Of a stretch of 64,000 nt of DNA, positions 35,746 to 47,911 are shown one piece after another. The notes beneath the pieces were generated by a model that worked only from the letters and a program-made list of their open reading frames with translations, searched no databases and was not told the DNA's origin. The stretch covers positions 77,680,121-77,744,120 of the forward strand of contig CM040421.1 in the NCBI GenBank assembly GCA_022702705.1, written 5' to 3'. How positions within the stretch are numbered: the stretch's first letter is position 1; each line of letters opens with the position of its first letter. The position numbers were made by a program, and so were the translations under genes. The stretch comes from Papilionanthe hookeriana x Papilionanthe teres (Eukaryota > Streptophyta > Magnoliopsida > Asparagales > Orchidaceae).

Positions 35746-37221
35746 ATGTCGAACGGGCAGTTGGTCCTAAAATTTAAAAATGGCGCGAGTCTCGCACTCA
35801 ATGAAGAGAGGGTGAAGGATGGAGCAGTGATAGAAATTGATTCTGACTTCACACCAGCCAGCTTACAGTATGAAGAAAATGACTGGGTCCCAGTGGACCG
35901 AGAGGAGCTTCATAGCCAGACAGTGATGAAGATGGGTGGCTCAAGCCACCAATCCAGCAACAAGAAAAGAAAGGCAAACACCGAGGAAAGCAAGAAAATC
36001 AAGTCAGTAGTTGCCACGGCAGAGGGCAGGCTCGTCAGCGCCGCGCCGCGCAAATTCAAGAAGTGAGGAGAGCTACGCTCACTGCTACTCAAAGAAGGAA
36101 TAAAAATCTCCGTATCCGCAAGATGTTGACTAAACTTGCAGCAGATCAACACGAGGAAACAACCGCCTTCGCAGACACACACATTTCAAAGATACCGATT
36201 CGGCAGGAACCAGAAAGAAGAAAGTCAACGCCGAGAGAATCAGAACAGATCGGAGAAGTGCCAAAAAGAACAGAGGTAGAATCAGTGCCTCGACGCTGGG
36301 CAGAGATACCATATGTGAAGAACATTGTTGCTGAAGCAACCCCAGAGGAGGTACCGACAGAGACAATTCCCGAGGAGCCAAGGTATGCAGGAGAACGTGA
36401 CGGGATTGAGCCATACATCCCGCAATACGTTACTAGGCCTCGTCACTTGCAGATCATCCCGTGAATATGAATTAGAAAGAATGCAAAATGTTGAGAAGAA
36501 GACTTTCGAATACTTTGAAAGGATTAGAGGCGGAAGAATCAACATTTTGGAAGGGCTCGAGTTACACACGGGTGTATTCTCGGAGTACGAGCAACGAGCA
36601 GATTGTGGATTGCATTCTAGAACTTCGGAAGATGGGTCGAGCGAGTCGTCCGAGAGAAAAGACTTATTCGGAACCCCGGAAATGGATGCCAGGGAATGGA
36701 AGAGTCACAATACAATGCGGATGTTGCTATAACTTCGCAGAGGACAGAAAAGGAAATCCACCCGTGATACTCCGTCACGGTGAGGTGGATCCAATGCCGA
36801 GAATAATTAAAAGAATGGTGAAAAGAATGATAACGTGGAGGGTACGCCAGCGGACCGCATACCCAACGATTGCATCATCAACATTTATCAGAAGGGCGAC
36901 GGCATACCTCCACACATGGACCACCATGACTTTGTCAGACCTTTCTGCACAGTTTCGTTCGTCAACCAATGCAATATCATGTTCAGATTTGACCTCCGGA
37001 TAGCCGGCCCGGGTAAGTTCCGAGGGCCGGTGGAGATACCACTTTCGGTAGGTTCCTTCATGATATTACAAGGAAATGGAGCAGACGTCGCAAAGCATTA
37101 CATACTGGGAGTACCAGTGGAGCGGATCTCCGTTACTTTTAGAAGGATGGACGACAGAAAGGCACCATACCACTTCCGACCGGATCCGGAATTGGAGAAT
37201 CTCCGGCCCTACGAGTCGTGA
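35746..37221 (+). pseudogene. Post-pol ORF with ALKBH9/10-like dioxygenase domain (broken)
   Basis: The protein would join an N-terminal region (from MSNGQLVLKFKNGASLALN), a basic motif RRATLTATQRRNKNLRIRKM near 36066-36125, a variable linker and a 2-oxoglutarate/Fe(II) dioxygenase domain from about 36480 to 37221. The domain has YSEPRKW, GCCYNFAED, IPPHMDHHDF (HxD at 36913-36921), NGADVAKHY (distal His at 37096-37098) and RISVTFRRM (Arg at 37123 and 37141), the residues used by AlkB enzymes for Fe(II) and 2-oxoglutarate. Overall it resembles plant ALKBH9/ALKBH10, which remove m6A from RNA. Frameshifts near 36040, 36464, 36600 and 36850 disable it. It lies between integrase and the 3' LTR. 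Confidence 0.92.
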
Positions 37222-38681
37222 GTTACACGGGAAATAGCACACCTCCAATGCACATCCATGCGGCATTCCTGCCAAGGATGGCTTGGAAGGTGATGTTATT
37301 GACCGTGTATCTCATTATTCAGACATGGATTTAACAGACATTTTTTGGATGAATCAACAAGAATCATACATAGTCCGTTTTGAGTCATGGATTGTATGAG
37401 AAATATTTTAGATCGAGTTGTATGATGTATCTTCAACAAGATTGGAATGAAAGTGACCATGTCACATTTTACCTTCACCTCTTTTTGTGCAAATTGACTG
37501 GGAAGCGCCATTAAAGTTAAATGAACTTCGAACAAAGAACAGAAAAGAAAAAGAAAATAACTAAGAACTCTCTTACATAAAAAAACCCAAACATTAAACA
37601 GAATTTCAAATCCACATGAACACCAAATAAACAATAAAAAAATGGGATAGTTAAAGAACAAACAAAACAAATCTAAAGCTCAAATTGAATTCCAGTTTAC
37701 GTCCATCTTTTAAAATCCTCCAATCCTTCTTTAAATCGAGATCTATTCCGAACCTCCTCTGAAACCCTCTCTCGGGATGATTTCAGAATCACGAGGAATC
37801 TTCAATTTGATTCGGATGGCATAGGTTCGTACCCTTCGCCAAGCAAGCAGACTTTGATTGATTCCCGTGGGATATGGAACACTTTCATATCTCATTTCGA
37901 TCTCAGCATAATTCAAATCTCAGCAATCGGGATAGGCCTCCGCCCTACTCCCATCTCAGCAATCGGGATAGGCCTCCGCCCTACTCCCATCTCAGCAATC
38001 GGGATAGGCCTCCGCCGTACTCCCATCTCAGCAATCGGGATAGGCCTCCACCCTACTCCCATCTCAGCAATCGGGATAGGCCTCCGCCCTACTCCCATCT
38101 CAGCAATCGGAATAGGCCTCCGTCCTACTCCCATCTCAGCAATCGGGATAGGCTTCCGCCATACTCCCATCTCAGCACTCGGGATAGGCACAGTCCTACT
38201 CCTTTCTCAGCAATCTCAAAATTTTATCCTCTCAGCAAGAAATTAAAATTAAAGCACTCTGCATTTCGGATAGGCTTTGTCCTATTCTTCCTCAGCATTT
38301 GGAATAGGTTCAATCCTACTTCCCTCTCAGTATACAAATGCATTCGGGTGGGCCTCCGTCCTACTCTTTTATCCGCATAAAACCAAAATTGAAACTCAAA
38401 TCAAAATTCAAACTCAAAATTAAAACTTGAGATAAAAAATAAAATGAATCTAAAATCCAATTTCTTGAAATCCTGTGATCTGAAATTCACTTCCCTTTTC
38501 CCCAGCGAGAGTTCTGGAATCTTTAATCTTGGAGATTTACCTAATACTCCCTAGCGGAAATTCTTCTATTTCGTTCTAAGTTTGTCACTTGGACATCTGT
38601 GTTGGTTTTGTTGATCTCTTCGGTCAACGCCAATACGCGCGGTGTGCTTGGTTAGCACACCACACCTATTGGGGGTCCATT
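37222..38681 (+). other. 3' untranslated region of the Tat/Ogre element
   Basis: Non-coding 1.46 kb holding the 36-bp tandem array (37919-38205) and degenerate relatives of its unit to about 38370. The last bases before the LTR, ATTGGGGGTCCATT (about 38668-38681), are the likely polypurine tract; the same sequence precedes the LTR of the minus-strand sister (58639-58652). Confidence 0.75.
37919..38205 (+). repeat. 36-bp tandem repeat array
   Basis: Eight units start at 37919, 37955, 37991, 38027, 38063, 38099, 38135 and 38171, an exact 36-bp period. The consensus begins CTCAGCAATCGGGATAGGCC and continues TCCGCCCTACTCCCAT. The first seven are nearly identical, the eighth is diverged. Because 36 is divisible by 3, several frames stay open across it; these are not genes. 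Tat/Ogre elements are known to harbour tandem repeats in the 3' untranslated region. Confidence 0.95.
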
Positions 38682-41600
38682 TGTTGACCTCATTTTTGTT
38701 GAGGTCTTCTCTTCCCTCTTTAGTGTTTAGGATCTAGCTTTAGGCTTTTCCTTTGACTATCTTAGAGGAATAGAATTGGGACCCATCCCTTAGAAATTTG
38801 AACCACTTCTTGCCTCCCTGCAAACCCCACAAGCTTGGTTGGAGACCCCTAATCACCTAGAGGGTTGAAATCAAATGTGATGGTTTAAAGGATGAGTTCC
38901 CTATAGGACTCTTTGGCCTTAGGACCACCCTGGGTGGCTTGGTCTGGTGAGGGTTGACTTACACACTCACTACACTCTCACACACACAATCCAAATCCTA
39001 AAACCACACCCATACCAAACTTGGCTCCTTGACTCATGTAGGTAATTCATATGGATGGACCTTAACCCCTAAGCGCCTGGCTAAGAGGGTTAGGAACAAC
39101 ATAGTGAATGCCTCAAATGAGTCCTCTCATGGCTCATATAGGCTTAACATGGCTTCATGGCTCAACCAAAGTGCTTCCATTTCACTCATATTTTACCTAA
39201 TTGCCCCAAATTTCCCAAAACTTCCAAAAATTACCCTAAATTCCTAAAAATCCTAAAGATCATTTTGAAACAACCCCCACCTTTTAAATTCACCAAAATA
39301 CCCCAATACCCTCCAAATAACCTCTTGATACCCAAAAATACCCTTTTGGCACAAAATTCCAAAAATTCCCAAAAAATTCCAGAAAATCCCAAATATTTTC
39401 AATTTCAATTTGTTCATTTACAACATAGCCTAATTTTGCCAAAATAACCCACTTTTATTAAAATCCCCAAATTGACCCATTTTTAACCTAAATGGACCCA
39501 ATGTCACACCAAACCAACCCATTTGACCTCGATTTTGCCTAATTTCAATTCTAAACTTCAATTCAACATCATTACTATCAATCTAAACCAAATACAAGCC
39601 CAATTTGATTCATATTTGAGTTCAATTCAATTTGAAAAACCAAAATACCCCCATTTTAGCCTAAAGTGAATCCATGCCCTAAACCTACCAAATTGATTAG
39701 CCAAACCCTAAAGTTTCTTCCCAATTGATGTTGAGAACTTTTCAATACATTCTCTAGACCATTTGAAACTTTCAATTGGGTCTAAACCCCATCTTAACCC
39801 AACTTGGACCCAAGTTGATTCAACCTTGCCTAAATTAACCAAAATACACAAATCCACCAAATTGACCTTCCAATTGAACTCAAAACCATTCCATGTCTTC
39901 AAGAAAGTTTTTCATGGAAACCAATTCTGTAATGTTGCTCAAGACACTTAGACCTAAATCAAACCCAAACCCAAGTTAGCCAAACCCAAACCCAAGTGAG
40001 CCAATTTGAACATATGGCCTAATCAAACCAAATTGAACCAAGTGTGGCTAAACCAACCTTTCCACAGCCACCAAGTGAACCCTAGGAACCACCCTAGATC
40101 CACCTAGCCCAAGCTAAGTGAGCCATGGACCAAGGGTTCTACATTTTAAGGAATCTCTTCTCTTAAGTGGATAAATCCTCTTTTGCCTTACCCCAAAACA
40201 TCCCCACAACTCCTAATCACCATTAAAACTCTCCATGTCTCACCTGACCTCAGGGGCCAGCTCCCCTGTCCTTGCCGACTGGTCTACCTACCGAAGGGGG
40301 TCAAAACCGAGAGCCACCATCCACCTAAACACACCCAAACTCCACCAAATGGCCACCTCAGCCAAATTAAACATTGGAGCCTCTCTGCCCTCCACCTATG
40401 CGACTGAATCCACCCTTCAATTGAGCCCTAGCTCAGCCCAATGGACCTAGCCATTAAAACACCACCTCTCGGCCATGAGAGAGTTGTTGAAATTTTTCTC
40501 AACAGAAGCCCTCCAAATTGTTCCCAGAGCTCCTCCTAGCCAAGAGAAGCTCAGCCCTAGTGCTTTCCTGCCTCCTCCCCCACTGGTTGAACTCAATTTT
40601 TGAGTTCAATTTCAGGCCAAAAAATAGGAAACTCTCTGAAACTTCACCAAATCCAAATTAACTCTTCCCACACCTTCACCAGAGGTAGAGAAGGAGTTCC
40701 CCAGTGAAAGCCCCCTCTCCAGGCCACCCAATTGTTCCAGCCTCCAAGCTTTGTGATCGGGCCTAGTGGAAATCAAGTCTAGGCATTTCACCACAGCTCC
40801 AGGCTTCATCCCTAGCCTCCTTGGACTCCAACGAACGTGCAAAGCATCTCTGATTGAGGCTTCACCTCTCAGAACCAAGGTATGAACTCTGCCTTCCTCC
40901 CGAGCTTCTGTGAATTCTCCATTTAATTTGGCTTAATTTCGTGGCGTGTTAACCATATGGATATGTTCGTCTTCTCAAGACGAATCCATAGAGTATAAAA
41001 ACTTAAAAATCCATTGAGAATCGAGAGAGATATTAGGGTTAGAAGGTCGACAGTCGCGGGTGCACACCAGTCGGAGACGATGATCGGCCGCCGTCGGATT
41101 GCGCGTGTATTGAACGAACGGCTCATATGGCGTCGGACGAGGAGATGAACGTGAACCGCGGGCCGCGTGGCAGCTGAGTCGGATAGCGGCATCGAACCAG
41201 AAGACGACGCGTGGAGTTCGATCCGCCGTAGGTTGACGCGGCGCCGCGTGGATAAGTAGGAAAATATGATTTTTCTGATTTAATTAAATAACCATAAATT
41301 AAAAAATTCATATCTTTGCATAGAAAAATCACAAAAATAAAAGAAAAATACTCTCTTGCTCAGAGAACAGAGGAGAATAATGTGAAAAAAGAATTAAGTT
41401 AATTTGATGAGTATTTTATTTTTAATTAATTATTTACTTATTTTGGTATTTCAATTCTCCATTTGCATAGACATTTCACCATAGCATGAGACCATAGGGC
41501 TTTTGAAGCCTCTGACTTGGGGAACATTCCCTGCATTTTTCAAGGTCAGAGGCCAACCCTATGACAAGTTATGTATTTTTCAAGTTTATGTCACTGTTTT

Positions 41601-44600
41601 TGACATTTTAATTCCAAAAATTACCATGTTGCTTAGAAAAGTCTAGGAAAATTTGGTGAAGTATCTTAGGACCAGAGGACCCTAATAAAATTATGGTTTA
41701 GTTTAATTCCTTAAAAATAATCCTAATTAGCCTGATCACTCTAAATTGAACTTTAATTAATTAGAGTTAATCACACATCAAAATGACTTGAAAATAATTC
41801 TCCACTGATCTTTAGGATTAGGGGAACCTCACATAAAAATTTGAAGTCAATTGGAAATGTTTAACTTTATTAAATGGATCAATTAAGCCACATGATCAAA
41901 ATTAAACTTTAAAAATTCATAACCTCAAAAATACATTTCAAAAATTTACCAAATTGATTTTGGGGATATTTCTGATATCAGAGGAGTCTAATAAAAATAA
42001 AACTGGAATTTTCTAAAAATTTCCATTTTTATGCATATTTTAATATTTTCAATAATTAAAAAATAATAAAAATCACAAAAATAATAAAAATCATAAAAAT
42101 ATCATATTTGATCCCCTAATCCCTTAGGAACCAATAAAATATTTTTCCTAAGTCTCTAGGTTAAGATATTTAATTTCAAAGCCTTAAAACAATTTTTGAA
42201 TTAAAAAATGTATTTTCCAGCCTTTCTACTAAATTAATTCTAATAAATCAATGAAAAATCATAAAAAATACAAAATTTGTTTCTCTGACCTTTTTGAGGT
42301 TAGAGAGATTTTTGAAAAATATAAAATTCATTTTACAACTTTTATTTTATTTTATAATTAATTAACACTCCAAAACTTAAAATAATTATAATAAATAAAA
42401 TATAATTCAAAAAATCACCAAAATTGGTCCAAGTGGTCCTCTAGTCATTAGGAACATCCCATAATTTTCTTAAGGATAGAAACTTTACCTTGGTCATGTT
42501 AGTAAACATTCTTTGAAAATCCATATTTTTCATTAAAATTTATTGTATAAATAAATTAAATTCAGAAAAATCACATTTTCTCCTCTAATGTCTTAATTGA
42601 CATGTGAGTGAAGTGGCATAAAAATTTTATGTTCATTTAAGCTTAATTTAATGAATTATAAAATAAATAAGCTTAAAGGGGCATAAAGGTAATTAAAAGA
42701 TTTTAACCCTAACTAAAACTTTAGGTTTAATCAAAATGGGGGTAAAATATCTGATTTTAATTTTCTCTCAGATGATTGAAACTTTGAGAAATCAAAGGGT
42801 AGGAACCCATTAATCACTTTAATAAACTAAAAATGAAACTTTAATTAATTAATTAATTTAAATTTTGGAAGATTAATTGAAATTGGATTATTGAAATGGG
42901 GATATAACTTAAGAGGATATTGATTCTTTAATTTAAAAATCCCTAAATAAATCATTTAATAATACTTAACACTTAAACTTAAGAGGATAAATGGAAATAA
43001 TAATTAAATGATTAAAAGTAAATAAATCTTAATTTAATTAAAACCTACATCATTAAATAATTTAATAATTGATTAAAACCTAAAATGTTAAATAATTAAA
43101 AAGTAAATTAAAATATTTGAAACTAATTTAAAATCTTTTCAAAACAAACTTAAATCAAAATTACAAATTTTAAATAATTTTAAGACAACTTACCTTAAAA
43201 CATAATGTAAAAATTAAATTAATTAATATAATTAATCCAAATTAAATCATCAAAATTTAATAAATAATTTGAACACCTCTTTTGACCTAAGTTAATCTAA
43301 AAATTTAAATTAACATGAAATATTGATATCATTTATAAAAAGTTTAACTTAAATGAATCAAACATCATTCCAAACTTAAAACCATTGATTAAAATTTCAT
43401 AATTAAATCACATTAAAGTAAATCATCAACTTTAACTCCAAATCATTAAAATCTTTAACAAATTAACTTGCCCCTGAAAGTTTTAAATTATTATAACTAT
43501 TAAAAGAAGCGTTAAGTGAAATTTCACTTCACTCATAGGATAATCAAACATCCTAATTCACTGAGAAAGGGAATAAAACTCGACTAAATCCTTGGATGAT
43601 TAATTCACTCGTGTAGTTAAATTCACTTGGACTCAAGACTGTCCCAGAGGTATTGAAAAGATGTTTAGGATTTATTCTAAGAATTTCCTCAATACGATGG
43701 GTAGTTTTAAAGAACAATTAAACTTAATTGTTCTTTGGTGAACAAAATCATCATTAACCAAAATCAAGAACCTAGACGTCATAGGAGATGACTAGCTATA
43801 GGATTAGGATTCTGGTAGACAACCAAAACCCTTCCTTTAGTCTTTGCCTAGGTACTTGTTGAAATATTTAAATGCTTTAATATGTGTTTTAAAGTGTAGC
43901 TTGGAATGACGGGAGGAACCTCCAGGTACGCTTTTATGTTATTGTAATTTACTCTATTGCATTTTCTTTACCTACACTGCGCTTTACTTTTCTCGCATGT
44001 TAAACAAGACTGTTGCATGAAAACGAAAACCTTTAGGATAGTCCTTGAACTGAAACCAAAACTAAATTAAAAGTCACTAAAAGATAAAATCCACCGCCAC
44101 AACATTCAAAATATAAAACAACTCAAAGCTTAATCACAAACAGAACAACAGAACTACAACTTTAACTAAATTAAAACGTCTCGTTGGATGATCGGGAATA
44201 CCTCAGATGATGTAACCCACGTGTTGCTAACGGGATTTCCCACGGTCTAAATGAAAGTTTCGAACTCATTCACTTGAGTTTAGCAAATTCATCTGGACTA
44301 AGTGAATCCGATAAAAAATATAACGATGCCGGAAGGATGGAACCGTGGGATCTTAACCGGTGTTGTTATAATCAACTTTAAGATTTCCCTAATAAAACAT
44401 TAAAAACATTTGAATTCTAAGATTTCTCTAAACCAAAACACTTCTCTCATCCTTTGATTTATGACTTCTAAAACTAAACCTCTGCAACAATAAGGAGCTT
44501 GGAGCATAGTGGGCAGCACGACCATCGTCATCAGCAAAACATGTGGCTACTTCAGCAAAACCTTTCTTAGAAATAAATAACAAAACCATAGGATTTCGAG

Positions 44601-45461
44601 GTAGTTTGCCTAGTGCAACATAAATGCTCAACTCTTCGTTAGGCATTTGCATAATCATGTTATGTAAATTAAGCCCTAACCGGTCTTAGAATTTCGAGGT
44701 AGTCGTTTGGTATGACATAAACCCTCACATCTTCGAGGCTATTTGCATGACTATGTCATACAAATATAAGACCTAAATAAATAAAATTGGCAAGATTGCA
44801 ACATTAAATAAACTCCCAAATTGAAGCCAAACAATAGGATAGTTTGGTAAGTTGCAAAGATTCTTCTTGGATCCTCAGCTTCTACTTCTCTTCCTTTGGA
44901 CTCTCAAAATATACTGTTCCAAATTTGAGCTATTCCCTATTGAAATTTCCAAAATCCAATTTATTTGGAACCTTAAAATTTGAAATTCTTGAGAGCAAAA
45001 CCACTAATCATTATCGAGAGTTTTCTTAAGTGATTCCCGTCATTTAAGATGTAATTAACTATAGGGGCTTGCCCTTATAGGGAACTTTAAGAACCCAGGT
45101 AATATAAACCTTGCTTAATTCTTTTATATTAAGCAGGGGAGCTTGTCGGCTTATAAAATTGGTTCGCAGACCAAACGGATGTCATAAATCTTCTAGTTTA
45201 TCTAATCGAGCCCCATCGTCAAGCAGTGTGTCTATTCTTCGGGATAGATACACGGTTTGTGATGCGGTGCTTGTTTATATAAACTATTTGGCATGTGAGA
45301 TCGGTTTGATTTCATATCTTAAAATTTTCAAACTTAAAATTATTTTCAAAAATCAAATACTACTTTCAAATTATATATTTAAATTAAATTAAAAATTCAC
45401 TGACAACTTCTGTAGGTGACCTCCTTTTCAAAATACAACACAACCTAAAAATATGCCAACA
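38682..45461 (+). repeat. 3' LTR of the giant Tat/Ogre element
   Basis: About 6.78 kb, from TGTTGACCTCATTTTTG after the polypurine tract to GCCAACA. It parallels the 5' LTR block by block: the first about 500 bp nearly identical, the middle much diverged with indels, the last 1.5 kb close. It is about 650 bp shorter than the 5' LTR. The Athila gag sequence starts directly after 45461. Confidence 0.9.
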
Positions 45462-46480
45462 ACTACTAATAATTTTCAATGGCCCTCTGAAAGGATAAAT
45501 CCTAAAAAGGTAGCCAAAATTCATGAAAATGATGGTTTTGCGATGCTAGCAAATGAAGTTGCTGCAACTTCAATGAAGATTGACAAATTTGGAATGAATT
45601 TTTCTTAACCAATTTCCATGAATGAAGAAAATTCTTTAGGTCAAATGGTTGATTCTAAAACATCATCAGAAATTTTAAATGCCATAAACAAGAGTAATAA
45701 CCCATATTCAAATTATTATAACACATGTTAGGAAAATCATCCAAAGTTTAACTGGAATAACAATAATCCAGGTGGTAGTAATTAACAATAGGGGAATAAC
45801 CAAGTAAACCCATTGGGGAATTGGAACAACCAACCGAATAATAATTATAGACCAACCTATCCTTTAGGTTTTAACAATACTTCACAATTTAAGGAGAAGA
45901 AGTTGTCTATAGAAGAAGTGTTGTTATGAATGGGAAATCAAATGCAAAGTCAAGGAGCTACAATCAGAAATATTGAGAATCAATTGGGACAAATTGCCAA
46001 TTAATTAATTAACAAAATAACACTTCCTAGTAATACAGAAGTAAATCCAAGAGACAATAATAAAGAGCAAGTAAAAGCTATTCAATTGAAAAGTGGAAGA
46101 GAGTTGGAAGGTAGAGTTCAGAAAGAGATTGAAGTAGAGAAAGAAGAGATTGAAGAATCAAAAGAGGACGCTCTAAAAGGTTTGGAAAGAATTATTTCTT
46201 CATCTAGGATTGATTTAGAAAAGCCACCACCTCCATTTCCTCAGACACTTTGATAGCAAAAGTTGGATAAGCAATTCCAAAGTTCTTGGAAATATTTAAG
46301 AAGCTTACAATTAACATTCCATTTGTTGAAGCCTTAGAACAAATGCTAAGCTATGTGAAATTTATGAAGGATATTCTCAATAAGAAAGGATGTTTGAAGA
46401 TAATGAAAATGTTGAACTTAGTGAGGAGTGAAGTGCTATAATTAAGAAAAATCTTCCTAAAAAGCTTAAAAATCCTGGTA
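45462..46480 (+). pseudogene. Athila gag pseudogene (C-terminal half)
   Basis: It begins TTNNFQWPSERINPKKVAKI, the same gag region as 2250-2299. Several stops lie in the asparagine-rich stretch (45606, 45729, 45784). It continues with IRNIENQLGQIAN (about 45965-46003), QLKSGRELEG (about 46083), PPPPFPQTL and, after a frameshift near 46275, FLEIFKKLTINIPFVEALEQ up to the protease. The N-terminal half including the capsid signature FPFSLRDKA is missing. Confidence 0.85.
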
Positions 46481-46485
46481 GTTTC

Positions 46486-46821
46486 ATGATTCCAGGTGCA
46501 ATTAGAGACAGATTTTATGGAAAAACTTTATGTGATTTGGGTGCAAACATTAACCTTATGTCATTTTCTATATTCAAAAGACTCAAATTAGGGGAAATAA
46601 CCCCGACTACTATAACTCTTCAATTAGCGTATTCTTTGATCACATATCCTAAAGGAGTTATAGAAGATGTTTTAGTGAAGCTGGATCGATTTATCTTTCC
46701 TGTTGATTTTATTGTGCTAGATATGGAGGAAGATAACGAAATACCCATAATTTTAGGGAGACCTTTCCTAGCCTCAGGCAGAGCAATGATAGATGTGCAA
46801 AAAGGGGAGTTCACGATGTGA
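46486..46821 (+). CDS. Athila aspartic protease fragment (open)
   Basis: An open 111-codon segment covering the protease fold: MIPGAIRDRFYGKTLCDLGA, LKLGEITPTTITLQLA, VDFIVLDMEEDNEIPIILGR and MIDVQKGEFTM. The DLGA form in place of DSGA is normal for Athila. It is part of a broken polyprotein, so it is unlikely to be made alone. Confidence 0.8.
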   Translation: MIPGAIRDRFYGKTLCDLGANINLMSFSIFKRLKLGEITPTTITLQLAYSLITYPKGVIEDVLVKLDRFIFPVDFIVLDMEEDNEIPIILGRPFLASGRAMIDVQKGEFTM

Positions 46822-47911
46822 GTCAATAATCAAACTATTACATTTAATATTACAAAATGAATGAAATATCCTGCATGAGGTAAAGATGATTAATGTTGTA
46901 GGATGGATGTTATCAGATACTTGAGTGAATGACATTTCAAGTAAACCTATAAAGAGAAACATGAAAGTGAAAAATTGGAACATGAGCAAGAAGAGGAATT
47001 ACAACGTTCTGAACATTTTCATGAAGAAGATTTAAATTATGTTCATGAAAATTCTGAATTATTGGTCATTACTGAAAAAGATGAATCTTTTAGTCCATAA
47101 ATTGAAAAACCTCTTGAACATGAATTAAAGATGCTTCCTGCTCATTTAAAATAGGTCTATTTAGGTGATTACTCAAATTTGTCAGTTATAATTTCCTCTC
47201 AATTGACTGAAAAGAAGAAGAGAGTTTGCTTGAAATTTAAAAGAAACTTAAGAAAGCCTTTGGATGGACAATAACTGACATTAAAGGAATCAGATTATCA
47301 ATTTGTATGCATAGAATCCTTATGGAAGATAACTGCAAACCTCGGGCTAATCCTCAAAGGAGACTAAATCTTATCATGAAAAAATTTGTTTAGAAAGAAA
47401 TTTTGAAGTGGTCGGATGCTGGAATTATCTACTCTATTTCAGATTGTGCATTGGTTAGTCTTATTCACCGTGTTCCTAAGAAAGGAGGAGTTACTGTGAC
47501 TGTTAATGAAAAGAATGAAATTATTCCAACAAGAAAAGTTAAAGGGTAGTGCATATGCATTGTTTATAGAAAATTAAACCTTGCCACAAGGAAAGATCAT
47601 TTTCCGTTACCCTTTCTAGATCAGATGTTGGATAGACTAGCTGAGCATAAATACTTTTGTTTTCTGGATGGATATATGGTTACTACCAAATACGAATTGC
47701 TCCTGAGGATCAAGAGAAAACAACTTTTACCAGTCCTTATGGTACATTTGTTTTTAGAAAAATTCCCTTTGGTTTATGTAATGCCCCTGCTACATTTCAG
47801 AGATGTATGATGACAATTTTTTGTGATTTAATTGAAGAAGGAATTGAAGTTTTTATGGATGAATTTTTAGAGTTTGGAATTTCATTTGAATCATGTTTAG
47901 AAATTTATTAA
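46822..47911 (+). pseudogene. Athila protease-RT linker and RT pseudogene
   Basis: After a broken linker, RT motifs start near 47295 (CMHRILMEDNCKPRANPQRR) and continue with SDCALVSLIHRVPKKGG, YRKLNLATRKDHFPLPFLDQ and, after a frameshift near 47660, YYQIRIAPEDQEKTTFT and GLCNAPATFQRCM. The active site reads FMDE (47852-47863) in place of FMDD or YVDD, so the second catalytic Asp is Glu. At least four stops. Inactive. Confidence 0.88.

Larger units (their letters stand above)
19147..45461 (+). mobile_element. Giant Tat/Ogre-type LTR retrotransposon with ALKBH-like ORF
   Basis: The element spans 26.3 kb with very long LTRs (about 7.4 and 6.8 kb), a primer site of tRNA-Arg type, an ORF before gag, gag, protease, RT, two RNase H domains, integrase and a post-pol ALKBH-like ORF. 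Dual RNase H, long LTRs and an extra 5' ORF are known marks of the Tat/Ogre lineage. All frames are broken. Bases before (TTCAT) and after (ACTAC) differ, so there is no target-site duplication. The flanking Athila gag sequences run in opposite directions, which points to rearrangement after insertion. Confidence 0.92.

Noticed and set aside
37919..38205. Regular 36-bp repeats suggesting a CRISPR array
   Set aside because: The units are directly adjacent without unique spacers, the DNA is plant nuclear, and no cas genes exist.
37854..38380. Three long overlapping frames (130, 168 and 92 codons) on both strands
   Set aside because: They all run through the 36-bp repeat; a period divisible by 3 without stops keeps several frames open. 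No protein-like features.
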